A DNA stretch of 6,870 nucleotides from CALGLS01 sp047626155 (GCA_047626155.1 JBLHRR010000213.1:1-6870), one strand, 5' to 3'. Numbered from the stretch's first letter, positions 1 to 6,536 are shown. Notes: generated by a model from the sequence alone, not told the origin. Numbers and translations are program-made.

Positions 1-588
1 TCGATGCTTGGCGCAACGAATGGTTTTCATATAGTTGGTGATGCCACCAATGAACAGGAGTTGGTTAATGTACTTTCGCACAAAGCAGCCGACGTAGTCA
101 TCCTCGATTACAATCAGCCCAATAAATTTAGTGTAGATACCATTCAGATTCTAAAGGACCAATTTCCTCAAACAGAGCTGCTGGTCATCAGTGCAGATAA
201 TAACAAGCAAACCATTTACCAGGCTATTGAAAATGGCGTTCGTAGCTTCCTTACCAAAGAATGCGATCAAAGCGAAATCATAGAGGCCGTTGTCAGCACC
301 GCAAATCATGAAAAGTTCTTTTGCAGCAAGGTAATGGATTACATATTTGAAAAATCATTTCCCGCCAAGGTCAGCGATTGCGATCCCATGCCGCTCAGTG
401 GTAGAGAAATTGAAATTGTTCAGCTTATCGCAAAAGGACTAATTGCTAAGGAAATTGCGGCGCAGTTGAATCTCAGTACACATACCATTTATACGCATCG
501 AAAAAACATCATGAAGAAACTAGAGCTAAGCTCCGCTTCGGAATTGGTTTTGTTTGCAGTGAAAACGGGAATCGTGGAGGGAGAGTGA
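1..588 (+). CDS. NarL/FixJ-family response regulator, 5' end outside the window
   Basis: A two-component response regulator: a kinase phosphorylates the receiver domain and the C-terminal helix-turn-helix then acts on promoters. Residues are numbered from the first in-frame Met (base 4). The probable phospho-acceptor is D35 in VVILDY, followed by P39 (DxxxP). S64 stands at the conserved Ser/Thr position (LLVISAD) and K85 is the conserved lysine (FLTK). A GerE/LuxR helix-turn-helix spans about 131-190 (LSGREIEIVQLIAKG, then IAAQLNLSTHTIYTHRKNIM). The beta1 strand and acidic pocket that normally precede the GFHIVGDA segment are missing. The frame is open to base 1, so this is a gene cut by the window edge and the Met at base 4 is probably internal. 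The target genes and partner kinase cannot be seen. Family confidence is high. Confidence 0.93.
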   Translation, partial: SMLGATNGFHIVGDATNEQELVNVLSHKAADVVILDYNQPNKFSVDTIQILKDQFPQTELLVISADNNKQTIYQAIENGVRSFLTKECDQSEIIEAVVSTANHEKFFCSKVMDYIFEKSFPAKVSDCDPMPLSGREIEIVQLIAKGLIAKEIAAQLNLSTHTIYTHRKNIMKKLELSSASELVLFAVKTGIVEGE

Positions 589-611
589 GCGGGGAAGGTC
601 ATACTAAATAG

Positions 612-649
612 AAAAGGGAAATTTCAGACGAGCTGAAATTTCCCTTTTT
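612..649. terminator. Bidirectional intrinsic terminator between convergent genes
   Basis: The arms 612-627 and 633-648 are a perfect 16-bp inverted repeat around a 5-nt loop (ACGAG). The stem ends are A-rich on the left and T-rich on the right, so each strand reads a stem followed by U residues. It starts 24 bp after the response regulator stop and ends 20 bp before the stop of the minus-strand kbp-like gene, so it can serve both transcripts. Confidence 0.93.
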
Positions 650-668
650 AATTTATATCCAATAAAAA

Positions 669-1151
669 TTATCTAGGAATTCGCAAAGCCTGCCCAGGGT
701 AAATCAAGTTTGGATCCTTCAACATTGGCTTATTAGCTTCAAAGATCTTCTTGTACTTCATTGGGTCTCCGTATAATTTTTTAGCGATTTTAGACAAAGA
801 ATCACCACGCTTTACCGTGTAGAATTCTGCTGCTGGCTGCTCTTTCACTACAGTTAAACGATCATCAACGTTAGCAACACCTCCTACGTTTCCTAAAGCA
901 AGAATTACTTTTTCACGATTGGCCTGGTTCGACACCTTTCCATATACAGTAGCCGTTTTGCCATCAAATTCAACATTCAGTCCCGTTACTTTCAGACCCA
1001 TAGTTTTTACCACTCCTTTAAGCAGTATGACTTTTTGCTTGTTCATAATCTCCGCCTCCATCTTTTTGATCTCCGGACTGGTGACTTCTTTTACATTGTT
1101 ATTGGTGAGCACCTTTGCTCCTGCATTTTTTAAAAAGGAAAATAAACCCAT
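669..1151 (-). CDS. kbp: BON and LysM domain protein, Kbp/YgaU-like potassium-binding protein
   Basis: A 160-residue protein closely resembling E. coli Kbp (YgaU), a cytoplasmic K+-binding protein. It shares the start MGLFSFLKNAG, a BON domain (about 25-103, with ALGNVGGVANVDDRL) and a C-terminal LysM domain (about 110-159: FYTVKRGDSLSKIAKKLYGD, then KIFEANKPMLKDP and IYPGQALRIP). Its length is close to the roughly 150 residues of the E. coli protein. There is no signal peptide, which fits a cytoplasmic location despite the LysM domain. The frame opens 23 codons upstream (1220), but the Met at 1151 is chosen because it gives the family's characteristic N-terminus. No Shine-Dalgarno is visible; the leader is A-rich. 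It converges on the response regulator and is divergent from secDF. Compared with E. coli there is a longer linker (about 13-45). The K+-binding role is inferred from similarity; databases may call it simply a LysM protein. Confidence 0.9.
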   Translation of the reverse strand: MGLFSFLKNAGAKVLTNNNVKEVTSPEIKKMEAEIMNKQKVILLKGVVKTMGLKVTGLNVEFDGKTATVYGKVSNQANREKVILALGNVGGVANVDDRLTVVKEQPAAEFYTVKRGDSLSKIAKKLYGDPMKYKKIFEANKPMLKDPNLIYPGQALRIPR

Positions 1152-1204
1152 GATTTTCAGTTTGTTTGTTGTTAAATAATAAGTGATGTATTGAATATGG
1201 AGCA

Positions 1205-1235
1205 CTTGAAAGCCTTCCATATTGGTAGCTTCAAG
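1205..1235 (-). other. Hairpin in the presumed 5' leader of the kbp-like gene
   Basis: CTTGAA(A)GC at 1205-1213 can pair with GCTTCAAG at 1228-1235, giving 8 bp with one bulge and a 14-nt loop. If transcription begins near 1263 on the minus strand, the hairpin lies within the leader, about 54 nt before the start codon. It matches no riboswitch class I recognise and its function is unknown. Confidence 0.3.
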
Positions 1236-1262
1236 GCCAAAGGTGTTCGAACCCTGATGTCC

Positions 1263-1278
1263 TACTTTTGCAAAAGTA
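1263..1278. promoter_or_regulatory. Palindrome made of two opposed TACTTTTG -7 motifs
   Basis: TACTTTTGCAAAAGTA is a perfect 16-bp palindrome, and each half fits the Bacteroidota -7 consensus TAnnTTTG. The minus-strand copy (1271-1278) is well placed to drive the kbp-like gene with a leader of about 110 nt. The plus-strand copy would point towards secDF, about 490 bp away. No clear TTTG -33 element is seen at the usual spacing on either side. It could instead be an operator for a dimeric regulator. Confidence 0.5.
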
Positions 1279-1433
1279 AAGAAATGTGTAAGAATCCTGT
1301 GAATTTTAGACTACTATTATACATTAGAACACTTTCAACTACAAGCTCTAAGCACAATTTTAACCTCAAATCCCTTAGTTCGCAGAGCTTATTTCAAGGC
1401 TAGTTGAAAATCCTCAATTTCAAACCACGTATT

Positions 1434-1486
1434 ACGGGGATTAAAGTTAAAGTTGACTTTAAAAAACCTTCTCTTTATCTCCCCGT
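1434..1486. other. Nested inverted repeat, possible structured RNA or regulator site
   Basis: The outer arms ACGGGGA (1434-1440) and TCCCCGT (1480-1486) are perfect complements. Immediately inside, TTAAAGT (1441-1447) can pair with ACTTTAA (1456-1462), and TTAAAG is tandemly repeated at 1441-1452. This gives a two-tier fold in an otherwise plain A/T-rich spacer. No T-tract follows, so it is not a standard terminator. It could be a fold in an unannotated RNA or a protein-binding site. Confidence 0.3.
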
Positions 1487-1708
1487 TCCTCCACATTGGC
1501 GCAGCATTTGGACTGCTCATACATAGATAGTGTCTATTCAGAATAAAAAAGCGCCTTCGAAGTAGGAATATTTGTTAATATAGCAAGGCTTATCTATTTA
1601 CAACCAGCTGACTTACAATTATTTAAACTACCTTCGCCCCTCTTATTCTAAAAAAAACTAATATTCGATTTTTACGTACATGCAATGACATCTTTATACT
1701 AAAACGTG

Positions 1709-1716
1709 TATATTTG
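1709..1716 (+). promoter_or_regulatory. Probable secDF promoter -7 element
   Basis: TATATTTG fits the Bacteroidota -7 consensus TAnnTTTG and lies 45 bp before the secDF ATG. Transcription would start near 1722, leaving an A/T-rich leader of about 40 nt with no Shine-Dalgarno, as is common in this phylum. A clean TTTG -33 element is not visible about 20 bp upstream, so the call rests on the -7 match and its position. Confidence 0.5.
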
Positions 1717-1761
1717 CAGCGTTTTTTCTAATACTTTTTCTAATCATTAAATTTTTTAACA

Positions 1762-4700
1762 ATGCAAGGTAAAGGAATCGTCAAGTTCTTCCTTATTGTT
1801 TTGTCCTTGTTCTGCCTGTTGCAGTACTTCTACATGTTCCCAACAAGGAGCGTAGAAGCTAATGCAGATGCTGCCGGTAAATCCGCAGCCGCTCGCTCTT
1901 TGGCAGAAGGACAATCTAACGAAGTTCAAAGAAACGCCGAAAAAGAGGCGCGATCTTCCTACCTGGACTCTATGTCCAGTGAAGTTATTTTTAGCATTCC
2001 ACTCCTCAAGAAGTACACTTATGAGGATTTGAAGAATGCCCAATTGGCCCTAGGGCTCGACCTTAAAGGCGGAATGTCCGTCGTTCTACAGGTTGACTTA
2101 AGAGAGTTCATCCGAACACTCGCCAGGGACTCGAAAGATCCCGCACTCATAGAAAAAGCATTAGAAAAAGCTGCTATTGATCAACAAAGTACTCAGTCTG
2201 ATTTCGTTACCCTTTTCGCCAGAGCTTACAAAGAATTAGGTGGTGGAAGCTTATCAGAAGTTTTTAACAGAAATGAGGTACTCAGTGAAGAAATCAAATT
2301 TGATACGCCTGACTCTGAGGTCGTTACCATTCTCCGTACTAAAGCGGACGAAACAGTTGACCTTACTTACAAGCAATTGAAGGAACGTATTGACGAACTT
2401 GGTGTCGTTCAACCTAACGTTTCTCTTGATGCAGCCCGTGATTTAATTATCGTAGAATTACCTGGTATCAGTAATCCGGAACGTGCACGTAAATTTCTAG
2501 AAACCACTGCAAAGTTGGAATTTTGGAACGTTTACCGAATCAACGACCGTATGTCTGGCTCTGGAGCTGGCGTTTTACAATTGTTGGCGCAAAGTGATGA
2601 CAAATTGAGACGCCTCGGGAGTGGAGATACTACTGAAGTAACAGACATCAAGGAAGTACTGACTATCAATGCTGATTCTACTTGGAATTACGCGTATGAC
2701 AATGCAGGTAACATCAACGACTCTACACTAGCTGTACGTTATGATACAACCTTCGTAGGAGATACCGACTTCAACAATGATGGTCCGTTATTCAAATTGC
2801 TTACACTAAACAGTTCTTCTGCAGCTGGCTTATTAATGCCAATTACTGTAGTCGGTACTGCTGAAAAGAATAAGATCAAAGAGATCAACAAATTATTGGC
2901 AAATGATGCTGTAACCAGTTTATTACCAAAAGATTTGGCCTTCAAATGGTCGCTCAAACCTGCAAGTGGTTACAACACTGAGGTAGCAGAAGGTGCCAAG
3001 GATCGCTACGAATTATATGCAATCAAAAAGGAAAGAGGAACTGATGATCCTCCTTTGGCTGGTGACGTAGTAACTAAAGCTAGCGCAGCTCCGGATCCAA
3101 GTTCTGGTCAAATCGCAGTATCGCTTCAGATGAGTGGTGCTGGTGCTAAGATCTGGGGACAATTGACTACAAAGGCAGCTAATGATGACAACCGTGAATT
3201 TGCCATCGTTTTGGATGACAAGGTGGTATCTGCTCCTTCTGTAAGACAACCTATTTTGCAAGGTAGTTCTTCCATTACAGGTAACTTCTCTCAGACAGAA
3301 GCAGAAGATTTATCTAAGATTCTACAAATTGGTAAACTTCCTGCGCAGATTACCATCCTTCAGGAGTCCTTAGTCGGTCCTTCTTTGGGTGCTGAAAATA
3401 TCTCCCGTTCTATCACTTCATTGTTGATTGGATTCGGATTGGTATTCGCTTTCATGATTTTCTACTATGGTACTGGTGGTATTGTTTCCATCGTTGCTCT
3501 ATTCTTAAACATCTTCTTGATCTTCGGCATGTTGGCAAGTTTCGGTACGGTACTGACACTTCCTGGTATTGCGGGTATCGTACTGACCATTGGTATGGCG
3601 GTAGATGCCAACGTAATCATCTATGAAAGAATTCGAGAGGAATTAAGAGCTGGGAAATCATTACTGATGTCTATCAAAGACGGTTTCCAACACTCTTATA
3701 CGGCCATCATTGATGCCAACGTTACTACAGCTGTGACTGCTATGATTTTGGCTTACTTCGGTATGGGACCAATTAAAGGTTTCGCTATCGTATTGATTAT
3801 TGGTGTATTCTGCTCTTTGTTTACCGCCGTTTTGGTTGGTCGTATGATCATCGATTGGTGGACCATTGACAAAGGAAACGATATATCTTTCTGGACAGGC
3901 GCTTCTAAAAACGCTTTCGCAAACATGAATATTGATTGGTTGGGCAAACGTAAGATTGCTTATGTTATCTCTGCTATCATCATCATTGCAGGTATTGGCT
4001 CTATGGTAACTAAAGGTTTCGACCTTGGTGTAGATTTCAAAGGTGGATATTCTTATAATATTCAATTTGATGAAAACCAAACTATTGATGCAGATGCTCT
4101 TCGTACAGCATTAGCAGATAATGCTAGCTTCGGCAGTGCTCCTATTGTAAAAGAAGTGAGTACTTCTAACACTTTCAATGTAGTAACCAGTTACAATATC
4201 GACGACACTCGTAAAGGTGCTGCAGACTCAGTAATGGTTAAATTGCACGCAGGTGTAAATGCCGCCTTAGGTGGTGGTATCTTACTGAATGATTTCAAAG
4301 ATCCAGCGACTAAAACCGGTGCTCGAGTAAATCAATCCAGTAAAGTAGGGCCAAGTATCGCTGACGATATCAAAAAGAGTTCGCTCTATGCTGCTATCTT
4401 CGCTTTGCTTTTCATATTCTTGTACATCGCTATGCGTTTCAGTAAGTGGCAATATAGTGCAGGTGCCGTTGCGGCCTTGTTCCACGATACATTGATAGTA
4501 ATGAGTATCTTCTCTATTTTCTGGGGAATCTTACCATTCTCTCTGGAAGTAGATCAAGCATTCATTGCAGCGATCCTGACAGTGATTGGTTACTCTATTA
4601 ACGATACGGTAGTTGTATTTGACCGTATCCGAGAATATATGAATAGCTACACCGGAAAGACAAAAGAAGAAGTCATCAACTTGGCGATCAACAGTACGGT

Positions 4701-4932
4701 TTCTCGTACGGTGATCACATCGTTAACCACCTTGTTTGTGGTAGCAATCTTGTTGTTCTTCGGTGGAGCCAGTATCCGTGGTTTTGCATTCGCACTTTTC
4801 GTGGGAATCATCGTAGGTACCTACTCTTCTATCTTTATCGCAACTACGATTATGTCTGACTTGACTGGTGACATCACCATGAAGCAGGCTAAATCTAAGA
4901 GTAGCTTCTCTAAAGCTGCGACTGCTGAGTAA
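1762..4932 (+). CDS. secDF: SecDF fusion, protein translocase accessory subunit
   Basis: An inner-membrane RND-type protein that works with SecYEG and uses the proton gradient to pull exported proteins out of the translocon. SecD half (about 1-713): TM1 at 7-25, the LGLDLKGG motif at 97-104, a large periplasmic P1 region, and a TM2-6 bundle (about 550-695) with AVDANVIIYERIREE at 613-627. SecF half (about 718 onward): FANMNIDWLGKRK, TM7 at 732-750, LGVDFKGG at 755-762, a periplasmic domain to about 872, and a TM8-12 bundle with GYSINDTVVVFDRIRE at 943-958. D615 and D948 sit in the positions of the essential proton-pathway aspartates of SecD and SecF. At 1,056 residues it is far longer than the roughly 735-residue Thermus SecDF; the extra length is mainly in P1, as I expect for Bacteroidota. 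The ATG at 1762 is chosen because the membrane segment follows at once. It appears monocistronic. The frame is intact. Confidence 0.98.
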   Translation: MQGKGIVKFFLIVLSLFCLLQYFYMFPTRSVEANADAAGKSAAARSLAEGQSNEVQRNAEKEARSSYLDSMSSEVIFSIPLLKKYTYEDLKNAQLALGLDLKGGMSVVLQVDLREFIRTLARDSKDPALIEKALEKAAIDQQSTQSDFVTLFARAYKELGGGSLSEVFNRNEVLSEEIKFDTPDSEVVTILRTKADETVDLTYKQLKERIDELGVVQPNVSLDAARDLIIVELPGISNPERARKFLETTAKLEFWNVYRINDRMSGSGAGVLQLLAQSDDKLRRLGSGDTTEVTDIKEVLTINADSTWNYAYDNAGNINDSTLAVRYDTTFVGDTDFNNDGPLFKLLTLNSSSAAGLLMPITVVGTAEKNKIKEINKLLANDAVTSLLPKDLAFKWSLKPASGYNTEVAEGAKDRYELYAIKKERGTDDPPLAGDVVTKASAAPDPSSGQIAVSLQMSGAGAKIWGQLTTKAANDDNREFAIVLDDKVVSAPSVRQPILQGSSSITGNFSQTEAEDLSKILQIGKLPAQITILQESLVGPSLGAENISRSITSLLIGFGLVFAFMIFYYGTGGIVSIVALFLNIFLIFGMLASFGTVLTLPGIAGIVLTIGMAVDANVIIYERIREELRAGKSLLMSIKDGFQHSYTAIIDANVTTAVTAMILAYFGMGPIKGFAIVLIIGVFCSLFTAVLVGRMIIDWWTIDKGNDISFWTGASKNAFANMNIDWLGKRKIAYVISAIIIIAGIGSMVTKGFDLGVDFKGGYSYNIQFDENQTIDADALRTALADNASFGSAPIVKEVSTSNTFNVVTSYNIDDTRKGAADSVMVKLHAGVNAALGGGILLNDFKDPATKTGARVNQSSKVGPSIADDIKKSSLYAAIFALLFIFLYIAMRFSKWQYSAGAVAALFHDTLIVMSIFSIFWGILPFSLEVDQAFIAAILTVIGYSINDTVVVFDRIREYMNSYTGKTKEEVINLAINSTVSRTVITSLTTLFVVAILLFFGGASIRGFAFALFVGIIVGTYSSIFIATTIMSDLTGDITMKQAKSKSSFSKAATAE

Positions 4933-4985
4933 GCTTCGAATATCGGAAGAGAAGGTTTGATCTTTCCCTTCTAAATACTGAAAAG

Positions 4986-5018
4986 TCCCGAGCTTGCATT
5001 TGCAGGTTCGGGATTTTT
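4986..5018 (+). terminator. Intrinsic terminator of secDF
   Basis: The arms 4986-4998 and 5001-5013 pair over 13 bp with two G-T wobbles. The innermost A-T pair is probably open, giving a 4-nt loop. TTTTT follows directly, and a second T-run comes at 5020-5024. It begins 54 bp after the secDF stop. Confidence 0.92.
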
Positions 5019-5039
5019 CTTTTTGGGCTGTGGGTGGGA

Positions 5040-5066
5040 AATTGGCGTTCCGCCAATTGTTTTTTT
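5040..5066 (+). terminator. Second tandem terminator downstream of secDF
   Basis: AATTGGCG (5040-5047) and CGCCAATT (5051-5058) form a perfect 8-bp stem with a 3-nt loop, or 7 bp with a 5-nt loop. Seven T residues follow at 5060-5066. It sits 27 bp beyond the first hairpin and would catch read-through from secDF. Confidence 0.75.
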
Positions 5067-5163
5067 CATCACAACGACGCTACGAGCGCAAAGTTAAATG
5101 ACGATGCTTTGTGCTATTAGGCTCTAATATTGTTGGATTGCTTAGCTATCGTATTTTTAATCA

Positions 5164-5193
5164 CGCAGAGCTAATGCAGAGTGCGCAGAGCTA
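5164..5193. repeat. Three tandem decamers with a GCAGAG core
   Basis: CGCAGAGCTA (5164-5173), ATGCAGAGTG (5174-5183) and CGCAGAGCTA (5184-5193) run head to tail with a 10-bp period. The outer two copies are identical and extend to an 11-bp match (CGCAGAGCTAA). From memory, CGCAGAG-type strings recur between genes in many environmental bacterial genomes, so this may be one member of a dispersed family. Confidence 0.6.
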
Positions 5194-5238
5194 ACCCACC
5201 TTTTTGCATTTCGCTCTAGAGTTTCTACTGCGGCAATA

Positions 5239-5251
5239 GTTAAAAGCTGAA
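5239..5251 (-). repeat. Short intergenic repeat, inverted copy
   Basis: GTTAAAAGCTGAA reads TTCAGCTTTTAAC on the minus strand. It resembles the elements at 6413-6435 and 6806-6831, which combine TTCAGC with GCTTTTA. It lies on the other side of the PLD-like gene and in opposite orientation to those copies. It is short enough that chance is possible. Confidence 0.3.
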
Positions 5252-5371
5252 TGAAATATCAAAAAAGCTAATGTATTTTCTACCCAAAAGTACTAAGGCC
5301 CGTTTTTGGCATTGTAGTTGTAAATAGACTAAATGTAAGTTTTGGTTAAAAAATTGTAAGATTCGTTTCCT

Positions 5372-5398
5372 AAGCCCGATATGTAAATATCGGGCTTT
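5372..5398 (+). terminator. Hairpin with plus-strand T-tract near the 3' end of the PLD-like gene
   Basis: AAGCCCGATAT (5372-5382) and ATATCGGGCTT (5387-5397) form a perfect 11-bp stem with a GTAA loop. T-rich sequence follows on the plus strand (5396-5409), making it a standard plus-strand terminator. On the minus strand it lies about 20 nt after the PLD-like stop codon but has no adjacent T-run. There it may still terminate transcription or stabilise the 3' end. Confidence 0.75.
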
Positions 5399-5416
5399 GT
5401 TTGTTTTATAGCCTTT

Positions 5417-6391
5417 CTAAGCCGCTCGGCGTTCGAATAATCCATTGATCAATCTAAGCCCCGAACCTCTATAAACGGTAAACACCAACCTCGGTACTCG
5501 CTGTTCTACCAAGTCCATTCCTTTCGGAAATTCAAACCATTGTACATAACGTGCGAAAGCGTAATCCGCTAAATGCCCCGGCTCCGGCATGATGCCAATA
5601 AGGCCTGCGCCCAATAAGACGCCTTTATCCGAAACCGTTACCAACACATCTTTTGCTTTTACTCGTTGGCAATAGTTTTTCAACAAACGTTGCTTTGCCA
5701 TTGGTAAATCTATAGACCATACTCTAAAAGTTACCTCATCCCAGATTCCCTTATGCTGCTCAAAATAATCAGCTTTGATTTTTAAAAAATGTCTTTGCTG
5801 CCGCAAGCAGTCTTTCCAAATATTCATTTCCTTTTCAGAAAAAACAGAAATCCAAACCCGGGCACCCCATAGAATAGCATGACGCAAATCATAACGGCTC
5901 CATAGAATGGGTTCAAACAACTTATGAAAAGGAGGAGCCGGTGGTGGAATATTTTTCATCTTCGGCAAAGGCTCTAATCGCTGTCGCCAACTTTCAAAAG
6001 TATTTTTATAAGCGATCAGCAATTCCTTTTCGTCTGTTACTATCAGGTTGTCTTTATTCCGGGCCTGCGTCCAATTGTAAGATCCTGTAATCAATTTGTT
6101 AGCATCTATGATTGCAAACTTATGGTGAAACAAAACACCGACCTTATGGAAAACCAACACCTGACCTCCGAGTCGAATTAGCTCTAAAAATTTCAGCCCT
6201 TTGGAATGAAAATTTGCTTGGTCGTATTGTAGTAATAAGCGGATGGTGATTCCTGCTTCTGCCTTTTTTAATAAAATTTCAAAAAGGATGGGATTGGAAA
6301 ACCAGCACATGGCGATGTCAATATTGTGTTCGCTTTTGCGTAAGAGGTTTGCAATTATTTTTGCGTGGTTGTGGAAAATGGCTCTGTTCAT
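5417..6391 (-). CDS. Single-HKD phospholipase D-like nuclease with a putative PUA/EVE-like C-terminal domain
   Basis: A 324-residue protein with two parts. Residues 1-140 form a PLD-like domain of the Nuc/PLD6 type with one catalytic HKD motif: H89, K91 and D96 (HHKFAIID), then GSYNWT at 103-108 and the D114-N115 pair usual in this group. Single-HKD enzymes normally dimerise to build one active site and cut phosphodiester bonds in nucleic acids or lipids. A proline-rich linker (149-155, PPPAPP) follows. Residues about 170-310 match no family with certainty. The run RVKAKDVLVTVSDKGVLLG, then GAGLIG and YAFARYVQWFEF, follows the pattern of PUA/EVE-like domains, which in several restriction enzymes read modified bases. 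There is no signal peptide or membrane segment, so it is probably cytoplasmic. The start at 6391 precedes the conserved fold directly. It stands alone, convergent with secDF, with no clear promoter. Confidence is high for the PLD domain and low to moderate for the C-terminal assignment. Confidence 0.88.
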   Translation of the reverse strand: MNRAIFHNHAKIIANLLRKSEHNIDIAMCWFSNPILFEILLKKAEAGITIRLLLQYDQANFHSKGLKFLELIRLGGQVLVFHKVGVLFHHKFAIIDANKLITGSYNWTQARNKDNLIVTDEKELLIAYKNTFESWRQRLEPLPKMKNIPPPAPPFHKLFEPILWSRYDLRHAILWGARVWISVFSEKEMNIWKDCLRQQRHFLKIKADYFEQHKGIWDEVTFRVWSIDLPMAKQRLLKNYCQRVKAKDVLVTVSDKGVLLGAGLIGIMPEPGHLADYAFARYVQWFEFPKGMDLVEQRVPRLVFTVYRGSGLRLINGLFERRAA

Positions 6392-6412
6392 ATTGGTTAT
6401 AGTTTTTATTTG

Positions 6413-6435
6413 TAACTGTTCAGCAGTTAGCTTTT
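6413..6435. repeat. Short intergenic repeat, left copy
   Basis: TAACTGTTCAGC (6413-6424) recurs exactly at 6806-6817. Both copies are followed within a few bases by GCTTTTA, then by CTAG-containing sequence, so they look like diverged copies of one element about 30 bp long. This copy lies 22 bp upstream of the PLD-like start codon. Confidence 0.45.
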
Positions 6436-6489
6436 AGCTAGTAATTTCATTTGATCATGCCCATTAAATCAAGCTTTGGAATAAGGTGG

Positions 6490-6536
6490 AGGTTTACTAA
6501 ATTTTTCCCTATCGCACGCGGAAGTTTAGTAAACCT
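6490..6536. repeat. Long inverted repeat with 12-bp perfect arms
   Basis: AGGTTTACTAAA (6490-6501) and TTTAGTAAACCT (6525-6536) are perfect complements. Pairing can continue inward through TTCC (6505-6508) and GGAA (6520-6523) with a small bulge, leaving an 11-nt loop. No T-tract follows on either strand, so it is not a standard terminator. It could be a dispersed palindromic unit, a remnant of a small mobile element or a protein-binding site. Confidence 0.6.

Larger units (their letters stand above)
1152..1761. other. 610-bp non-coding spacer between the kbp-like gene and secDF
   Basis: A/T-rich divergent spacer with no convincing gene. It holds the kbp leader hairpin (1205-1235), the double -7 palindrome (1263-1278), a nested inverted repeat (1434-1486) and the probable secDF promoter near 1709. 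A 70-codon plus-strand frame at 1191-1403 has no recognisable motif and overlaps the kbp leader. No tRNA, tmRNA or SRP RNA signature was recognised. The stretch 1490-1700 contains nothing I can name. Confidence 0.6.
4933..5416. other. 484-bp non-coding spacer between convergent secDF and the PLD-like gene
   Basis: The left part holds two secDF terminators. The middle holds decamer repeats (5164-5193) and a short repeat GTTAAAAGCTGAA (5239-5251). CAAAAGTA at 5285-5292 reads TACTTTTG on the minus strand, a -7-like match with no gene beneath it. A hairpin with a plus-strand T-tract lies at 5372-5397. No open frame of note or known RNA was seen. Confidence 0.55.

Noticed and set aside
919..1179. 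Plus-strand frame opposite the kbp-like gene with hydrophobic residues.
   Set aside because: It is the antisense shadow of a clearly coding BON/LysM gene.
1152..1220. The kbp-like frame is open 23 codons upstream to an earlier ATG at 1220.
   Set aside because: The extension (MEGFQVLHIQYITYYL...) is A/T-rich, non-homologous in appearance and would displace the conserved MGLFSF start. The Met at 1151 is preferred.
1191..1403. Plus-strand frame of 70 codons in the spacer.
   Set aside because: No family motif, irregular composition, and it overlaps the kbp leader and the palindrome. Most likely chance.
1206..1480. Considered for a known riboswitch or housekeeping RNA (SRP RNA, tmRNA, tRNA).
   Set aside because: No conserved loop or acceptor signature of any of these was found by eye on either strand.
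1756..2043. Minus-strand frame of 95 codons over the secDF start.
   Set aside because: Antisense to the TM1 and early P1 coding region; no recognisable motif.
3661..4080. Minus-strand frame of 139 codons inside secDF.
   Set aside because: It lies wholly antisense to conserved membrane segments of SecDF and has a skewed His/Ser/Asn-rich composition typical of a shadow frame.
5164..5193. Considered as the start of a CRISPR array because of regular repeats.
   Set aside because: Units are 10 bp and contiguous with no spacers, and no cas genes are present.
6243..6437. Plus-strand frame of 64 codons ending in a hydrophobic stretch.
   Set aside because: Mostly antisense to the PLD domain start; the hydrophobic run reflects the A/T-rich reverse strand.
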